A model generated the notes under the pieces. That model was given only the letters and a program-made list of their open reading frames with translations. It was not told the origin of the DNA and did no database searches. From Streptomyces poriferorum (lineage in GTDB: Bacteria; Actinomycetota; Actinomycetes; Streptomycetales; Streptomycetaceae), in the NCBI RefSeq assembly GCF_019399235.1, contig NZ_JAELVH010000017.1:1-64000 (forward strand): a DNA stretch of 64,000 nucleotides, given 5' to 3'. Shown here in pieces: positions 1-7,825 of the stretch. Made by a program: the position numbers and the translations under genes. Numbering within the stretch: the first letter of the stretch is position 1; each line of letters opens with the position of its first letter.

Positions 1-1179
1 AGCGCGCTGCTGGACGATCTCCGCACGGCGATCGGGCGGTACGTGGTGCTGCCGAGCGACGAGGCCCTGACCGCCGTCACCCTCTGGGTCGCGGCCTCCC
101 ACATCCAGCCCGGCCTCCAGCACGCGCCACGGCTGGCGGTGGTCGGACCGACCAAGGGGTGCGGCAAGTCCCGTCTCCTGGACGTCCTCTACGAGACCGT
201 CCACCAGCCGATGATGACGGTGAACACCTCCCCCGCCGTCGTCTTCCGCGTCATCGGCAAGAACCCGCCGACGCTGCTGGTGGACGAGGCCGACACCATC
301 TTCGGCCCCAAGGCAGGCGACAAGGAGGACCTGCGCGGCCTGCTGAACGCCGGGCACCAGCGCAACCGGCCCGCCTGGCGGATCTCCGGGCCGGAGCACA
401 AGCCAACCGCGTTCCCCACCTTCGCCATGGCGGCGCTGGCCGGCATCGGCGACCTGCCGGACACGATCATGGACCGCGCGATCGTCATCCGCATGCAGAA
501 GCGCAAGCCGGGCGAGCGGATCACCCCGTTCCGATCGCGATACTCCGTACCGGAACTGCACGCGCTTCGCGACCGGCTGGCCGACTGGCTGGTCCCGCAG
601 CGCGGCACCGTCGCGGGCGCGGTGCCGAAGATGCCCGTCGAGGACCGCGCCGCCGACACCTGGGAGCCGCTCGTCATCGTCGCCGACCTCGCCGGCGGGC
701 ACTGGCCCGCGCGGGCACGTGCCGCTTGCCTCGCGATGACGCGCAACGAGGTGGTCCAGGACGAGCAGACGACGCTGAAGACGCGGCTGCTGCGTGACAT
801 CCGCCGCGTCTTCAACCAGGAGGCCGGCAAGGAGGCCATGCGCAGCCAGGACCTGCTCGCGGTCCTCATCCAGGACGCCGAGGCCCCGTGGGCGGAGTAC
901 GGCACGAAGGGGCTGAACGCCTACCACCTGGCGAATCTGCTGCGCGACTTCGGTATCAGCCCGGCCAACTACCGATTCGAGAACGGCAGGCAGGCCAAGG
1001 CGTACGCCCGCAACCAGTTCGTGGACGCATGGGCCCGCTACTGCCCCGACCCCGCCCTGTCGGCACCCACCGCCGAGGTCCCGGCACATCCGACCCGGGG
1101 CAGGCCGCCCGCCCCTCCGTCCGGGACGCTGCCCACCGGCCCGCCGGGAGGGCCCGCAGGCCCCAGGCCCACTCGCTGA
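1..1179 (+). CDS. DUF3631 P-loop ATPase-like protein (5' partial)
   Basis: The frame is open from base 1, so the start lies outside the window; the first in-frame GTG at 43 is probably internal. A Walker A motif (GPTKGCGKS, about bases 144-170) and a Walker B motif (LLVDEAD, about 274-294) show a P-loop NTPase fold. The stretch from the Walker B motif through GDLPDTIMDRAIVIRM matches DUF3631, a domain usually found at the C-terminus of primase-helicase-like proteins of phages and integrative elements. The likely role is replication of the element. The C-terminus is proline-rich and disordered. MobC and a relaxase follow on the same strand, which fits a mobile-element core. The exact enzymatic activity is inferred. 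Confidence 0.8.
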   Translation, partial: SALLDDLRTAIGRYVVLPSDEALTAVTLWVAASHIQPGLQHAPRLAVVGPTKGCGKSRLLDVLYETVHQPMMTVNTSPAVVFRVIGKNPPTLLVDEADTIFGPKAGDKEDLRGLLNAGHQRNRPAWRISGPEHKPTAFPTFAMAALAGIGDLPDTIMDRAIVIRMQKRKPGERITPFRSRYSVPELHALRDRLADWLVPQRGTVAGAVPKMPVEDRAADTWEPLVIVADLAGGHWPARARAACLAMTRNEVVQDEQTTLKTRLLRDIRRVFNQEAGKEAMRSQDLLAVLIQDAEAPWAEYGTKGLNAYHLANLLRDFGISPANYRFENGRQAKAYARNQFVDAWARYCPDPALSAPTAEVPAHPTRGRPPAPPSGTLPTGPPGGPAGPRPTR

Positions 1180-1359
1180 CACCAGGTCCGCATCAATCCG
1201 TCGCATCCGTCCCCGCGCAGGTCAGCGCGGGGACGGATCTCCTCGGCGTTACGGATCACTCCGTACCTGCGGCCCGCTCCGTACCTGTGCTGACCAGCCA
1301 CGCGACGGATGCGACGGATGCGACGACGGGCCACCCCACACGACTGACGGAGCACCACC

Positions 1360-2064
1360 ATGCCCGAATCGAACGCCGACGACCCCACCTCCCGCCGACG
1401 CAGGAAGTTGTTCAGGCTCACCCGACGACCAGCAGCAAGCTGGAGCGAACGAGCCTCTAACGAGGCTTCGTCCGCGCTTGCCCCCGCCCCAGGGGTGGCG
1501 GAGGACAAGGCCGAGCGCCAGGGGGCGCCCGAGCCGAAGGAGGGGGCGGCCGAGGACTCTGGCCGGCCCGCAGCCGACTCCGCTCCTCCCCGTACGCCTA
1601 CCGATGCCCAACCACTCGTCGAGCAGCCCTCCTGGCGGGATCTCGACGCCCCCGCCCTGCCCGCGCAGATGAACCGCAAGCGCACCGTGGAGAAGCGCGA
1701 CCAGGAGAAGACCATTCGCTTTACACGCACCGCAGTCCAGGTGATCAGCGCCGCCGCTCACCAGCGCGGTCAGAGGTTCGCCGGATTCGTCGGAGACGCG
1801 GCCCTGGCTGTTGCGCAGGGCAAAGCGGAGATGGTCGGCAGTCCGGAGGACGATCCACTGCGCCCGCTGATCGAGGCCGTCGAGGCGCACACGGTCGCGC
1901 TGAACCGCATCGGCGGCAACCTCAACCAGATCACTGCCGCCATCAACCGAGGAACCGTGCCCGAGCGCGCCGAGGAGGTCCTCGACCGCGTCGAGCAAGC
2001 AGCACGGACCAGCTTCCACCTCATCGACCAGCTCCTGACAAACGGCACGGTTCATGGTTCCTGA
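1360..2064 (+). CDS. MobC-family relaxosome accessory protein
   Basis: The protein has 234 residues. The first 100 are low-complexity and charged. The conserved part starts near KRTVEKRDQEKTIRFTRTAVQV and ends with ALNRIGGNLNQITAAIN, the typical C-terminal signature of bacterial MobC mobilization proteins. Such proteins bind near oriT and help the relaxase nick the DNA. The gene overlaps the relaxase gene by 11 bp, so the two are translationally coupled, as is usual for mobC-relaxase pairs. An oriT is expected close by, perhaps upstream in 1180-1359, but I could not identify one. The MobC assignment is firm; DNA-binding specificity is unknown. Confidence 0.85.
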   Translation: MPESNADDPTSRRRRKLFRLTRRPAASWSERASNEASSALAPAPGVAEDKAERQGAPEPKEGAAEDSGRPAADSAPPRTPTDAQPLVEQPSWRDLDAPALPAQMNRKRTVEKRDQEKTIRFTRTAVQVISAAAHQRGQRFAGFVGDAALAVAQGKAEMVGSPEDDPLRPLIEAVEAHTVALNRIGGNLNQITAAINRGTVPERAEEVLDRVEQAARTSFHLIDQLLTNGTVHGS

Positions 2065-3751
2065 CGTCTCCACCGGCTCCGACAGCCGCGGACTGATCGC
2101 CTATCTCTTCGGCCCTGGGCGCCGCGACGAGCACACCAACCCCCACATCGTCGCCGCCTGGGACATGGCCGGCGCTCCCGACCCCGGCCGCGACCCGGCA
2201 GCCACCTACTCCCAGCTCGCCAGGCGACTCGACCACCACGTCGACCTCCGCACCCGCGAGCTGGGCGGCAAGAAGCCATCGCAGCACGTCTGGCACTGCC
2301 CAGTCCGCACCGCCCCCGGCGACCGCTACCTCACAGACACCGAGTGGGCCGAGGTCGCCCGCCGCGTCGTGCACGCCACGGGCATCGCCCCCGACGGCGA
2401 CGAGAGGGCATGCCGATGGATCGCGGTACGCCACGCCGACGACCACATCCACATCATGGCCACCACCGTCCGCGCCGACGGGCGCCGCCCCCGCACCCAC
2501 CAGGACGGCCGACGGGCGCAAGCGGAGTGCCGCAGGATCGAGACCGAGTTCGGCCTGCGCCGCCTGAAGTCCGGTGACATCACCGCGCCTCGCACCCCCA
2601 CCGGTGCCGAACGCGCCAAGGCCGAGCGCCAGGGCCAGACCGTGACCGCACGACAGTGGCTGCGCGAGCGGGCGTACGCAGTCGCCGCCGCCGTACACAC
2701 CGAGGCCGACTACTTCACCGTGCTGCAGTCCCTCGGCATCAAGGTCAAGACGCGCCTCGGCCCCGAGAGCGGCGACGTGATCGGCTACAGCCTTGCCGCA
2801 CCCGGCGACACCAACAGCGCCGGCGAACCCGTCTGGTACGGCGGCTCGAAGCTCGCACCCGACCTCTCCATCAACCGCCTCCGCGAACGTCTCCCCGACC
2901 AGGAGACAGCCGACCGCCCCCGGTTCGCGGCAGACCCCGCCGAGCCGTGGCAGCACACCATCACCGCGATACAGACGGCGCACTCTGTCCTCGACTCCGA
3001 CGACGATGCCGCCGCCCAAGGCCAGCTCGCCGCCTTCGGCGACGCCCTCTACAACATCGCCAGCGCCACACCCGGCCCACACCGCACAGAGCTACGCGCA
3101 GCGGCCACGGCGTTCAACCGCGCCCGCCGATCCGCCACCCGCGCCGACCACCAAGCAGCCCACGCCCTGCGCCAAGCCGCAAAGGAACTCGCCTACGCCT
3201 CCAACGAACCCGGCGGACTCGCTATCGCCCTGCTCTTCGCCACCGTGCACCTGGCCCGCGCCGCCGCCAAGTGGCACGAGCAGCGCGGCCACGAACAGCA
3301 AGCCGCAGCCGCCGACGAAGCCTTCCGCCACCTCCAGGCCGGCTACCAGCAGGTCGCCGCCCCTGTCCTGGCGGACTTGGCCCACCGCGCACCACGAGCC
3401 GCAACCGCCCGCCGCTACGAGCAAGACGTGCGCGCGACCCTCCCCGACCACGCCGACCGGATCCTCACCGACCCCACTTGGACCGCCCTGACCACAACCC
3501 TCGCTCACGCCGAGACCGCCGGCCACAACCCCCGACGCCTCCTGGCCGAAGTGGCCGCCCAGCGTGAGCTCGACAGCGCAGAGCACCCCGCCGAAGTCCT
3601 CAACTGGCGCATCACCGCTCAACCGAACCGGCGGACGAAGGCGGCCCGCAGCCGAAGCACGATCAGCGGAGCGCCGCCCATGTCCGCCACACCACATCCT
3701 CCAGCCACGCCGGTGGCCACGAGGCCAGAAGAGAACAGTCGGCACCGATGA
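2054..3751 (+). CDS. Relaxase / mobilization nuclease (HUH type)
   Basis: This 565-residue protein carries the three-histidine relaxase motif at residues 127-133 (HADDHIH) and an earlier HVWHCPV segment at 78-84. A conserved N-terminus (RGLIAYLFGPGR, near residue 12) holds a candidate catalytic tyrosine at 16. Such enzymes nick oriT and stay covalently bound to the transferred strand. Residues after about 200 are alanine-rich and helical and probably serve transfer or partner binding. It starts inside the end of mobC. Most actinobacterial integrative elements use a TraB translocase; this element instead carries a relaxase, so it may be mobilized by or encode a type IV system outside the window. 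Confidence 0.9.
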   Translation: MVPDVSTGSDSRGLIAYLFGPGRRDEHTNPHIVAAWDMAGAPDPGRDPAATYSQLARRLDHHVDLRTRELGGKKPSQHVWHCPVRTAPGDRYLTDTEWAEVARRVVHATGIAPDGDERACRWIAVRHADDHIHIMATTVRADGRRPRTHQDGRRAQAECRRIETEFGLRRLKSGDITAPRTPTGAERAKAERQGQTVTARQWLRERAYAVAAAVHTEADYFTVLQSLGIKVKTRLGPESGDVIGYSLAAPGDTNSAGEPVWYGGSKLAPDLSINRLRERLPDQETADRPRFAADPAEPWQHTITAIQTAHSVLDSDDDAAAQGQLAAFGDALYNIASATPGPHRTELRAAATAFNRARRSATRADHQAAHALRQAAKELAYASNEPGGLAIALLFATVHLARAAAKWHEQRGHEQQAAAADEAFRHLQAGYQQVAAPVLADLAHRAPRAATARRYEQDVRATLPDHADRILTDPTWTALTTTLAHAETAGHNPRRLLAEVAAQRELDSAEHPAEVLNWRITAQPNRRTKAARSRSTISGAPPMSATPHPPATPVATRPEENSRHR

Positions 3752-3983
3752 CGACCCGTAATTCGCACGTAGCTGCCGATGCGCCAGCTACGGAACCAGC
3801 AAGGCAGCCCACATCGCACTCTGTCGCTAGAAAATGTCCCGTATAGGCTATGGGTTCTCCAGTAAAGTTTAGGCTGTGCCACCGAGAAACGCCGAGCATG
3901 GCCTGATAAACGCCATTACCGCCGAAGCACGATAAAGCGGCGGCTTGGCGCGCCCTGCCGCAGGCCACATGAAAGGCTATTTA

Positions 3984-4685
3984 GTGAAAATATTTATGGA
4001 TGAGTCAGGCAACGGAAACATCTCCCAGCCATTGATTGTCGGCGCGGTTGAGCTGGGTGAGGACGCAGAAGATGTTGAGGCGAGAATTCGCGATTTGTAC
4101 AAACGCCTAGACGCAAGGAGTAGCTTGACCGGACTTGGCAGTTTCGAAGAATTCCGCAAGGATGGTTTTCACAGTTCGAACGATCCGGTAGAGATTTCTG
4201 TTCCGTTCCTAGAACTGATGCGGTCCACCTTCTTCAGGACGTACATGGTCGTCACGAACCGAACACGCGTCCCTGGCGACACGGAATCCGAACGAATCGA
4301 GTTCATGTATGTAAAGCTGTTGAGTGATCTATTGATTCGGCATCGCAATGAATCCGAGGTGCTTTGCCACATAGAACAGAGCGAAGAGATGGCGTCGATC
4401 ATTGGCCGACTTCCGAATGGCGTCACCAGGCAAGCCCACAAAACAATCGGCAAAACAGCGCCGCTGCCGAAATTGAAACTCTCAATGGTCGCAAAGCGGG
4501 ATTACATGTCTACCGCCATCATCGACTATGTCATGGCAGCCGTGAGTAGATGGCTCCAAGCCGACCGCACCTTGGACCCGAGAAGCAGGCATTCCAGGGG
4601 ATTCCGCGAGATCGAGCCGTCCATCTCTATGCTCTATTCGTTCGAGCACGGCCGCATTTCCAGCCGAAAGGATCCGCTTCATTAA
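3984..4685 (+). CDS. DUF3800 protein, candidate retron effector
   Basis: The protein opens with KIFMDESGNG, the N-terminal signature of DUF3800, whose acidic residues (Asp6, Glu7 from this start) are thought to belong to a nuclease-like active site. The GTG at 3984 is preferred because GAAAGG lies just upstream and the family motif begins at once; the in-frame ATG at 3969 is an alternative. It has 233 residues. GC content is visibly lower than in the neighbours, a sign of transfer. The stop is five bases before an extended -10 promoter for a short RNA, and a retron reverse transcriptase follows. As I recall, DUF3800 proteins are listed among retron-associated effectors; a toxic or nuclease role is inferred. 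Confidence 0.8.
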   Translation: MKIFMDESGNGNISQPLIVGAVELGEDAEDVEARIRDLYKRLDARSSLTGLGSFEEFRKDGFHSSNDPVEISVPFLELMRSTFFRTYMVVTNRTRVPGDTESERIEFMYVKLLSDLLIRHRNESEVLCHIEQSEEMASIIGRLPNGVTRQAHKTIGKTAPLPKLKLSMVAKRDYMSTAIIDYVMAAVSRWLQADRTLDPRSRHSRGFREIEPSISMLYSFEHGRISSRKDPLH

Positions 4686-4689
4686 TATG

Positions 4690-4698
4690 TGGTATACT
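4690..4698 (+). promoter_or_regulatory. Extended -10 promoter of the retron RNA
   Basis: TGGTATACT is an extended -10 element (TGn followed by TATACT). It begins right after the DUF3800 stop codon. Its predicted start point, about seven bases downstream (near 4705), coincides with the first base of the a1 repeat. No good -35 is visible, as expected for an extended -10 promoter. Confidence 0.6.
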
Positions 4699-4704
4699 CG
4701 CGCC

Positions 4705-4786
4705 CGAGGTAGGGCCTCAGTCAACGTTGTGCGCGAGTTCGCGTGCGTTGCGTGATAGTCCTTGCATGGGAGTGTGGCCCTACCTC
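4705..4786 (+). ncRNA. Candidate retron msr-msd RNA
   Basis: Between the DUF3800 gene and the reverse transcriptase gene lie two perfect 11-base complementary segments: GAGGTAGGGCC at 4706-4716 and GGCCCTACCTC at 4776-4786. This is the a1/a2 arrangement that closes retron RNAs. After a1 comes CTCAGTC, where a G could be the 2'-branching guanosine. A long hairpin follows (4722-4750: CAACG pairs with CGTTG, then an inner CGCG stem with an AGTT loop), and then a small hairpin at about 4758-4771. At about 82 bases the RNA would be short for a retron, so the 3' part may be a minimal msd. The assignment rests on position, promoter and repeats; the structure was folded by eye. Confidence 0.6.
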
Positions 4787-4811
4787 CTGACGCGTCACCG
4801 CAGGGGGACCA

Positions 4812-5774
4812 GTGGCTTTTTCGGTTGATCACCTGGCGGAGCAAGCCTTCCTGTCGGTCAAGGATCTCGAATGGCTATCCGCGCACCTTCCTGCCGGTGA
4901 AGGAACCTTCTATGTCCAGCGGAGGCATCGCAAGAAGCACGGCGGGATACGAGAAGTTTTCGAGTTGAAGCCGCCATTCGATACCGTTAGCAAAAATTTG
5001 CATCGGAGCTTCACGAGCCGGTTCTCGTATGAAGCACCTGCCCATGTTCACGGGTTCGTTCGCGGACGTTCCACGATCAGCAATGCCAGTCAGCATCTTG
5101 CAAAGAGGTGCGTCTTGCGTATGGATCTTGAGGACTTCTTTCCGTCCATTGGTGCAGCAGCGATACATGATTTGCTTCGAGAGCAAGGGTACGAAGAGAA
5201 GGCTGCGGAACTTGCCGTCAATCTCGTTACTATCGGCGGTAAGCTGCCAATCGGACTGAGTACGTCACCCCTCCTGTCTAATCTTGCTTTCCTGAGCACG
5301 GACCGCTCCCTTGCTGAGTATGCTCGATCGGAGGGCCTTTCTTTTACGCGCTACGTGGACGATCTGACATTCTCTGGAGATGTCACTGACCGCCACTCGA
5401 TGGATATCGCTCGTATCCTCGACGACGCTGGCTGGTCGGTAAACACACGCAAGACTGTCTTCATGCGCCGCGGTGGTCCACAATACGTTACCGGTTTGTA
5501 TGTCGGTGAATCGAGCGGGCCACGGATTCCACGCAAGGTAAAGCGCAAGATGCGATGGATCTTGCACGTCATATCGAAATTCGGTTACGCCGCCTACATG
5601 ACCGATTTCGGCGGCGAGGGCGACGAGATGTTTCGGCGCCGCCTGTTGGGCTGGGCGTGCTATATCGCCGCAGTCGAGCCAGACGTGGGCTACCCACTAC
5701 TGCGAGCTTTCGATGAACTGGTTGATGAAGAGGATCTAGAAGGGGATGAAGAGGGTCTATACGACCTGCCCTAA
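4812..5774 (+). CDS. Retron-type reverse transcriptase
   Basis: The 320-residue protein has the ordered motifs of a bacterial reverse transcriptase: HGFVRGRS (80-87), NASQH (91-95, the retron NAxxH box), MDLEDFF (104-110, first catalytic aspartate), LPIGLSTSPLLSNL (135-148), YVDD (171-174, catalytic pair) and YVTG (215-218, the retron VTG box). There is no maturase or endonuclease domain, which excludes a group II intron protein. The GTG start has GGGGGA a few bases upstream. In retrons this enzyme copies part of its own RNA into branched DNA, and RNA, enzyme and effector form a phage-sensing complex. Base composition is atypical for the chromosome. The C-terminus ends in an acidic tail. Confidence 0.93.
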   Translation: MAFSVDHLAEQAFLSVKDLEWLSAHLPAGEGTFYVQRRHRKKHGGIREVFELKPPFDTVSKNLHRSFTSRFSYEAPAHVHGFVRGRSTISNASQHLAKRCVLRMDLEDFFPSIGAAAIHDLLREQGYEEKAAELAVNLVTIGGKLPIGLSTSPLLSNLAFLSTDRSLAEYARSEGLSFTRYVDDLTFSGDVTDRHSMDIARILDDAGWSVNTRKTVFMRRGGPQYVTGLYVGESSGPRIPRKVKRKMRWILHVISKFGYAAYMTDFGGEGDEMFRRRLLGWACYIAAVEPDVGYPLLRAFDELVDEEDLEGDEEGLYDLP

Positions 5775-5834
5775 GAGCTCGTAACACGATCATGCTTGGC
5801 CGAGATGTTTCCGCTGGCCTCTGACTTGCGCTCG

Positions 5835-5870
5835 TTGGCGGCCCGGACAGGGTAGTGTCCGGGCCGCCAA
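5835..5870. terminator. Bidirectional terminator hairpin
   Basis: A perfect 15-bp stem (TTGGCGGCCCGGACA and its complement) with a six-base loop lies between the convergent reverse transcriptase and HemC-like genes. It can terminate both. Confidence 0.75.
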
Positions 5871-5879
5871 GTACTGCCC

Positions 5880-6794
5880 TCAAGACCTCGCGATCACGGC
5901 CTGGGCTCCGAGCCGCGTCAGCTCGTGGCTGACGGCCAGGGCCGCCTTCCTGGCGTCGCTGCTGGTGCGGCGAACATCGACCGAAGAACCGCCGTCAGCC
6001 GTGAAGGTTCTGGCGCGGACTGTGTAGGTGGTGGCGTCCGGTCCCCGGTTCGTTCGGCAGTACCCCGCCAGTGGGGCATTGCAGAAGCCGGCCAGCCGAC
6101 GGAGTACCAGACGCTCGGCTTCCGCCTCCGTGGCGGTAGCCGGGTCGTGGAGGAAGTTGATGGCCTCGCTCGTGGCCTTGTCGTCCTCGCGTGTCTGGAA
6201 GGCGATGATCGCAGCAGCGAGCGGGGGGCAGATCGCCTCCGGGCTGATCCGTTCGGTGATCAGGTGACGCAGGCCGAGGCGCTCCATGGAGCATGTGGCG
6301 ACGATCAGCGCGTCAATCCGGCTGTCGGGCTCGTGCAGCGCTCGGAGGCGTTCGTCCACCGGCCCACGTATCGGAACGACGTTGATGTCCGGGCGATGGA
6401 TGCGCAGTGCGGCGGTCCGGCGCAAGGACGCGGTGGCTACATTCGCCCCAGCGGGGAGGGTGGCCAGCGTGAGACCGGGATCGCGGGCGACCAGGCAGTC
6501 CCGGATGTCGTCGCGCCGCAGGTAGGCGGACATTGTCAGGCCGGGAGTGTCGATGGTCGGCGCGTCCTTGAGGCAGTGAACAGCGACGTCGATTTCGCCC
6601 GTCAGCAGGGCGGATTCGATCTCTTCAGAGAAAACGCCGTCCGCCTCCAGTGCGGCTCGATCCACCGACCGATCTCCACCCGCTTCGGTAAAGGGGCGCA
6701 GGATGGTGGGGCCGGCGGCGGAGAGAGCGGATAAGACCGGGGCCGTCTGCATGAGAGACATCTTCGAGGCGCGGGCGCCCACGCGAAGGGCCAC
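5880..6794 (-). CDS. Divergent hydroxymethylbilane synthase (HemC) paralog
   Basis: The protein aligns over its length with HemC: VGARASK at the N-terminus, VHCLKDAP (the Lys-Asp pair), ASLRRTAAL and IRGPVDERL (substrate arginines), and a cysteine in GFCNAPL where the dipyrromethane cofactor attaches. Two normally invariant parts differ: the GQGxLGIE segment reads PPLAAAIIAFQ, and GGCxVPxG is degenerate. I take the GTG at 6794 as start because AAAGGAG precedes it by six bases and homologs begin there (304 residues); a longer frame reaches 6845. It is divergent from a canonical hemC across about 98 bp. It may be an active variant with other specificity or a partner of that enzyme; its reaction is unknown. 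Confidence 0.75.
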   Translation of the reverse strand: MALRVGARASKMSLMQTAPVLSALSAAGPTILRPFTEAGGDRSVDRAALEADGVFSEEIESALLTGEIDVAVHCLKDAPTIDTPGLTMSAYLRRDDIRDCLVARDPGLTLATLPAGANVATASLRRTAALRIHRPDINVVPIRGPVDERLRALHEPDSRIDALIVATCSMERLGLRHLITERISPEAICPPLAAAIIAFQTREDDKATSEAINFLHDPATATEAEAERLVLRRLAGFCNAPLAGYCRTNRGPDATTYTVRARTFTADGGSSVDVRRTSSDARKAALAVSHELTRLGAQAVIARS

Positions 6795-6892
6795 AAGTTT
6801 CTCCTTTAGTGACAAAGTGTCGGAATCTGCATGGTTCTGGTGCAAGTACGATTGCGAGCCAACGGGACTGCTATCGCGGGGAGTTGACCTGA

Positions 6893-7825
6893 ATGGGCGA
6901 CGTGGTGCGCATCGGCTCCAGAGCTAGCAAGCTGGCGAGGACGCAGGTCAGCGAATGGCTGGCACCTCTGGCCGGGCAGTTCCCGGAAGTCACCTTCAAG
7001 CGCGAGGTCATCCTCGAAGGCGGCGACCAGGACCGCGTCACGCCCACGCTCGCGGAGGTCGCCAAGACGGCCGGCGGGTCTGCCTTTTCCACCAACCAAG
7101 AGGCAGCCTTGGTCACGGGGAAAGTCGACGTGATCGTGCACTCCTTGAAGGACCTCCCTACGGCCGTTACCGAAGGAACGACCCTGCTGACCACGCCAGG
7201 CCCGCGTGAAGACGTACGCGACGTGCTCTGCGGGGCGACCCTGGCCGGTCTCCCAGAAGGGGCGACTGTGGGCACAGGGGCGCCCCGCCGCGTGGCTCAG
7301 CTCCTCGCGCTCCGCCCCGACCTCAACGTCGTGCCGATCCGGGGAAACGTGCCAGGGCGGCTTGCCCGAACCACCAAGGGCTCGCTCGATGCGGTGGTTC
7401 TCGCCGCTGCCGGGCTGAATCGACTCGGGCTAACGCTCGAGATCCACGAGGTTCTGGACCCGCGTCTGTTCCTCCCGTCACCGGGGCAAGGGGCACTCGG
7501 AATCCAGGTCCGTACAGACTCGCTGGCCGCACGACTGCTCGCTGCGACCGGGGACAGCTACGTTGATGCTTGCGTACGGGCGGAGCGCGCCTTGCTTGCC
7601 GATCTGCATGGCGGATGCTCCGTCCCCGTCGGCGCGTGGGGGCGGGTGGAGCAGGACGGACTGCTGCACTTGTCGGCCGCCGTAACGTCCACCGATGGGA
7701 CTCAGCAGGTAACCGCGGAAGCCACTGGGCCGGCGGACGAGCCGGAGAAGCTTGGCTTCACTGTTGCGGCAGACCTGCTGAACCAGGGCGCCGCCGACAT
7801 CCTCTCGGCGATCAGGAGCCTTTGA
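6893..7825 (+). CDS. hemC: Hydroxymethylbilane synthase (porphobilinogen deaminase)
   Basis: HemC joins four porphobilinogen units into hydroxymethylbilane, the linear precursor of haem, sirohaem and cobalamin. All expected motifs are present in this 310-residue protein: GSRASKLA, VHSLKDLPTA (catalytic Asp), GTGAPRR, IRGNVPGRL, PSPGQGALGI and HGGCSVPVG, where the cysteine binds the cofactor. It should therefore be active. The gene lies in the mobile island, away from the usual hemACDB operon of Streptomyces, so it is probably an extra copy. Its last 14 bases overlap the convergent HemB-like gene. A divergent HemC paralog lies directly upstream on the other strand, which suggests a shared regulatory region and shared pathway. 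Confidence 0.9.
   Translation: MGDVVRIGSRASKLARTQVSEWLAPLAGQFPEVTFKREVILEGGDQDRVTPTLAEVAKTAGGSAFSTNQEAALVTGKVDVIVHSLKDLPTAVTEGTTLLTTPGPREDVRDVLCGATLAGLPEGATVGTGAPRRVAQLLALRPDLNVVPIRGNVPGRLARTTKGSLDAVVLAAAGLNRLGLTLEIHEVLDPRLFLPSPGQGALGIQVRTDSLAARLLAATGDSYVDACVRAERALLADLHGGCSVPVGAWGRVEQDGLLHLSAAVTSTDGTQQVTAEATGPADEPEKLGFTVAADLLNQGAADILSAIRSL

Noticed and set aside
1360..2064. An oriT near mobC
   Set aside because: No convincing inverted repeat with a nick-like sequence was found by eye; it may lie upstream.
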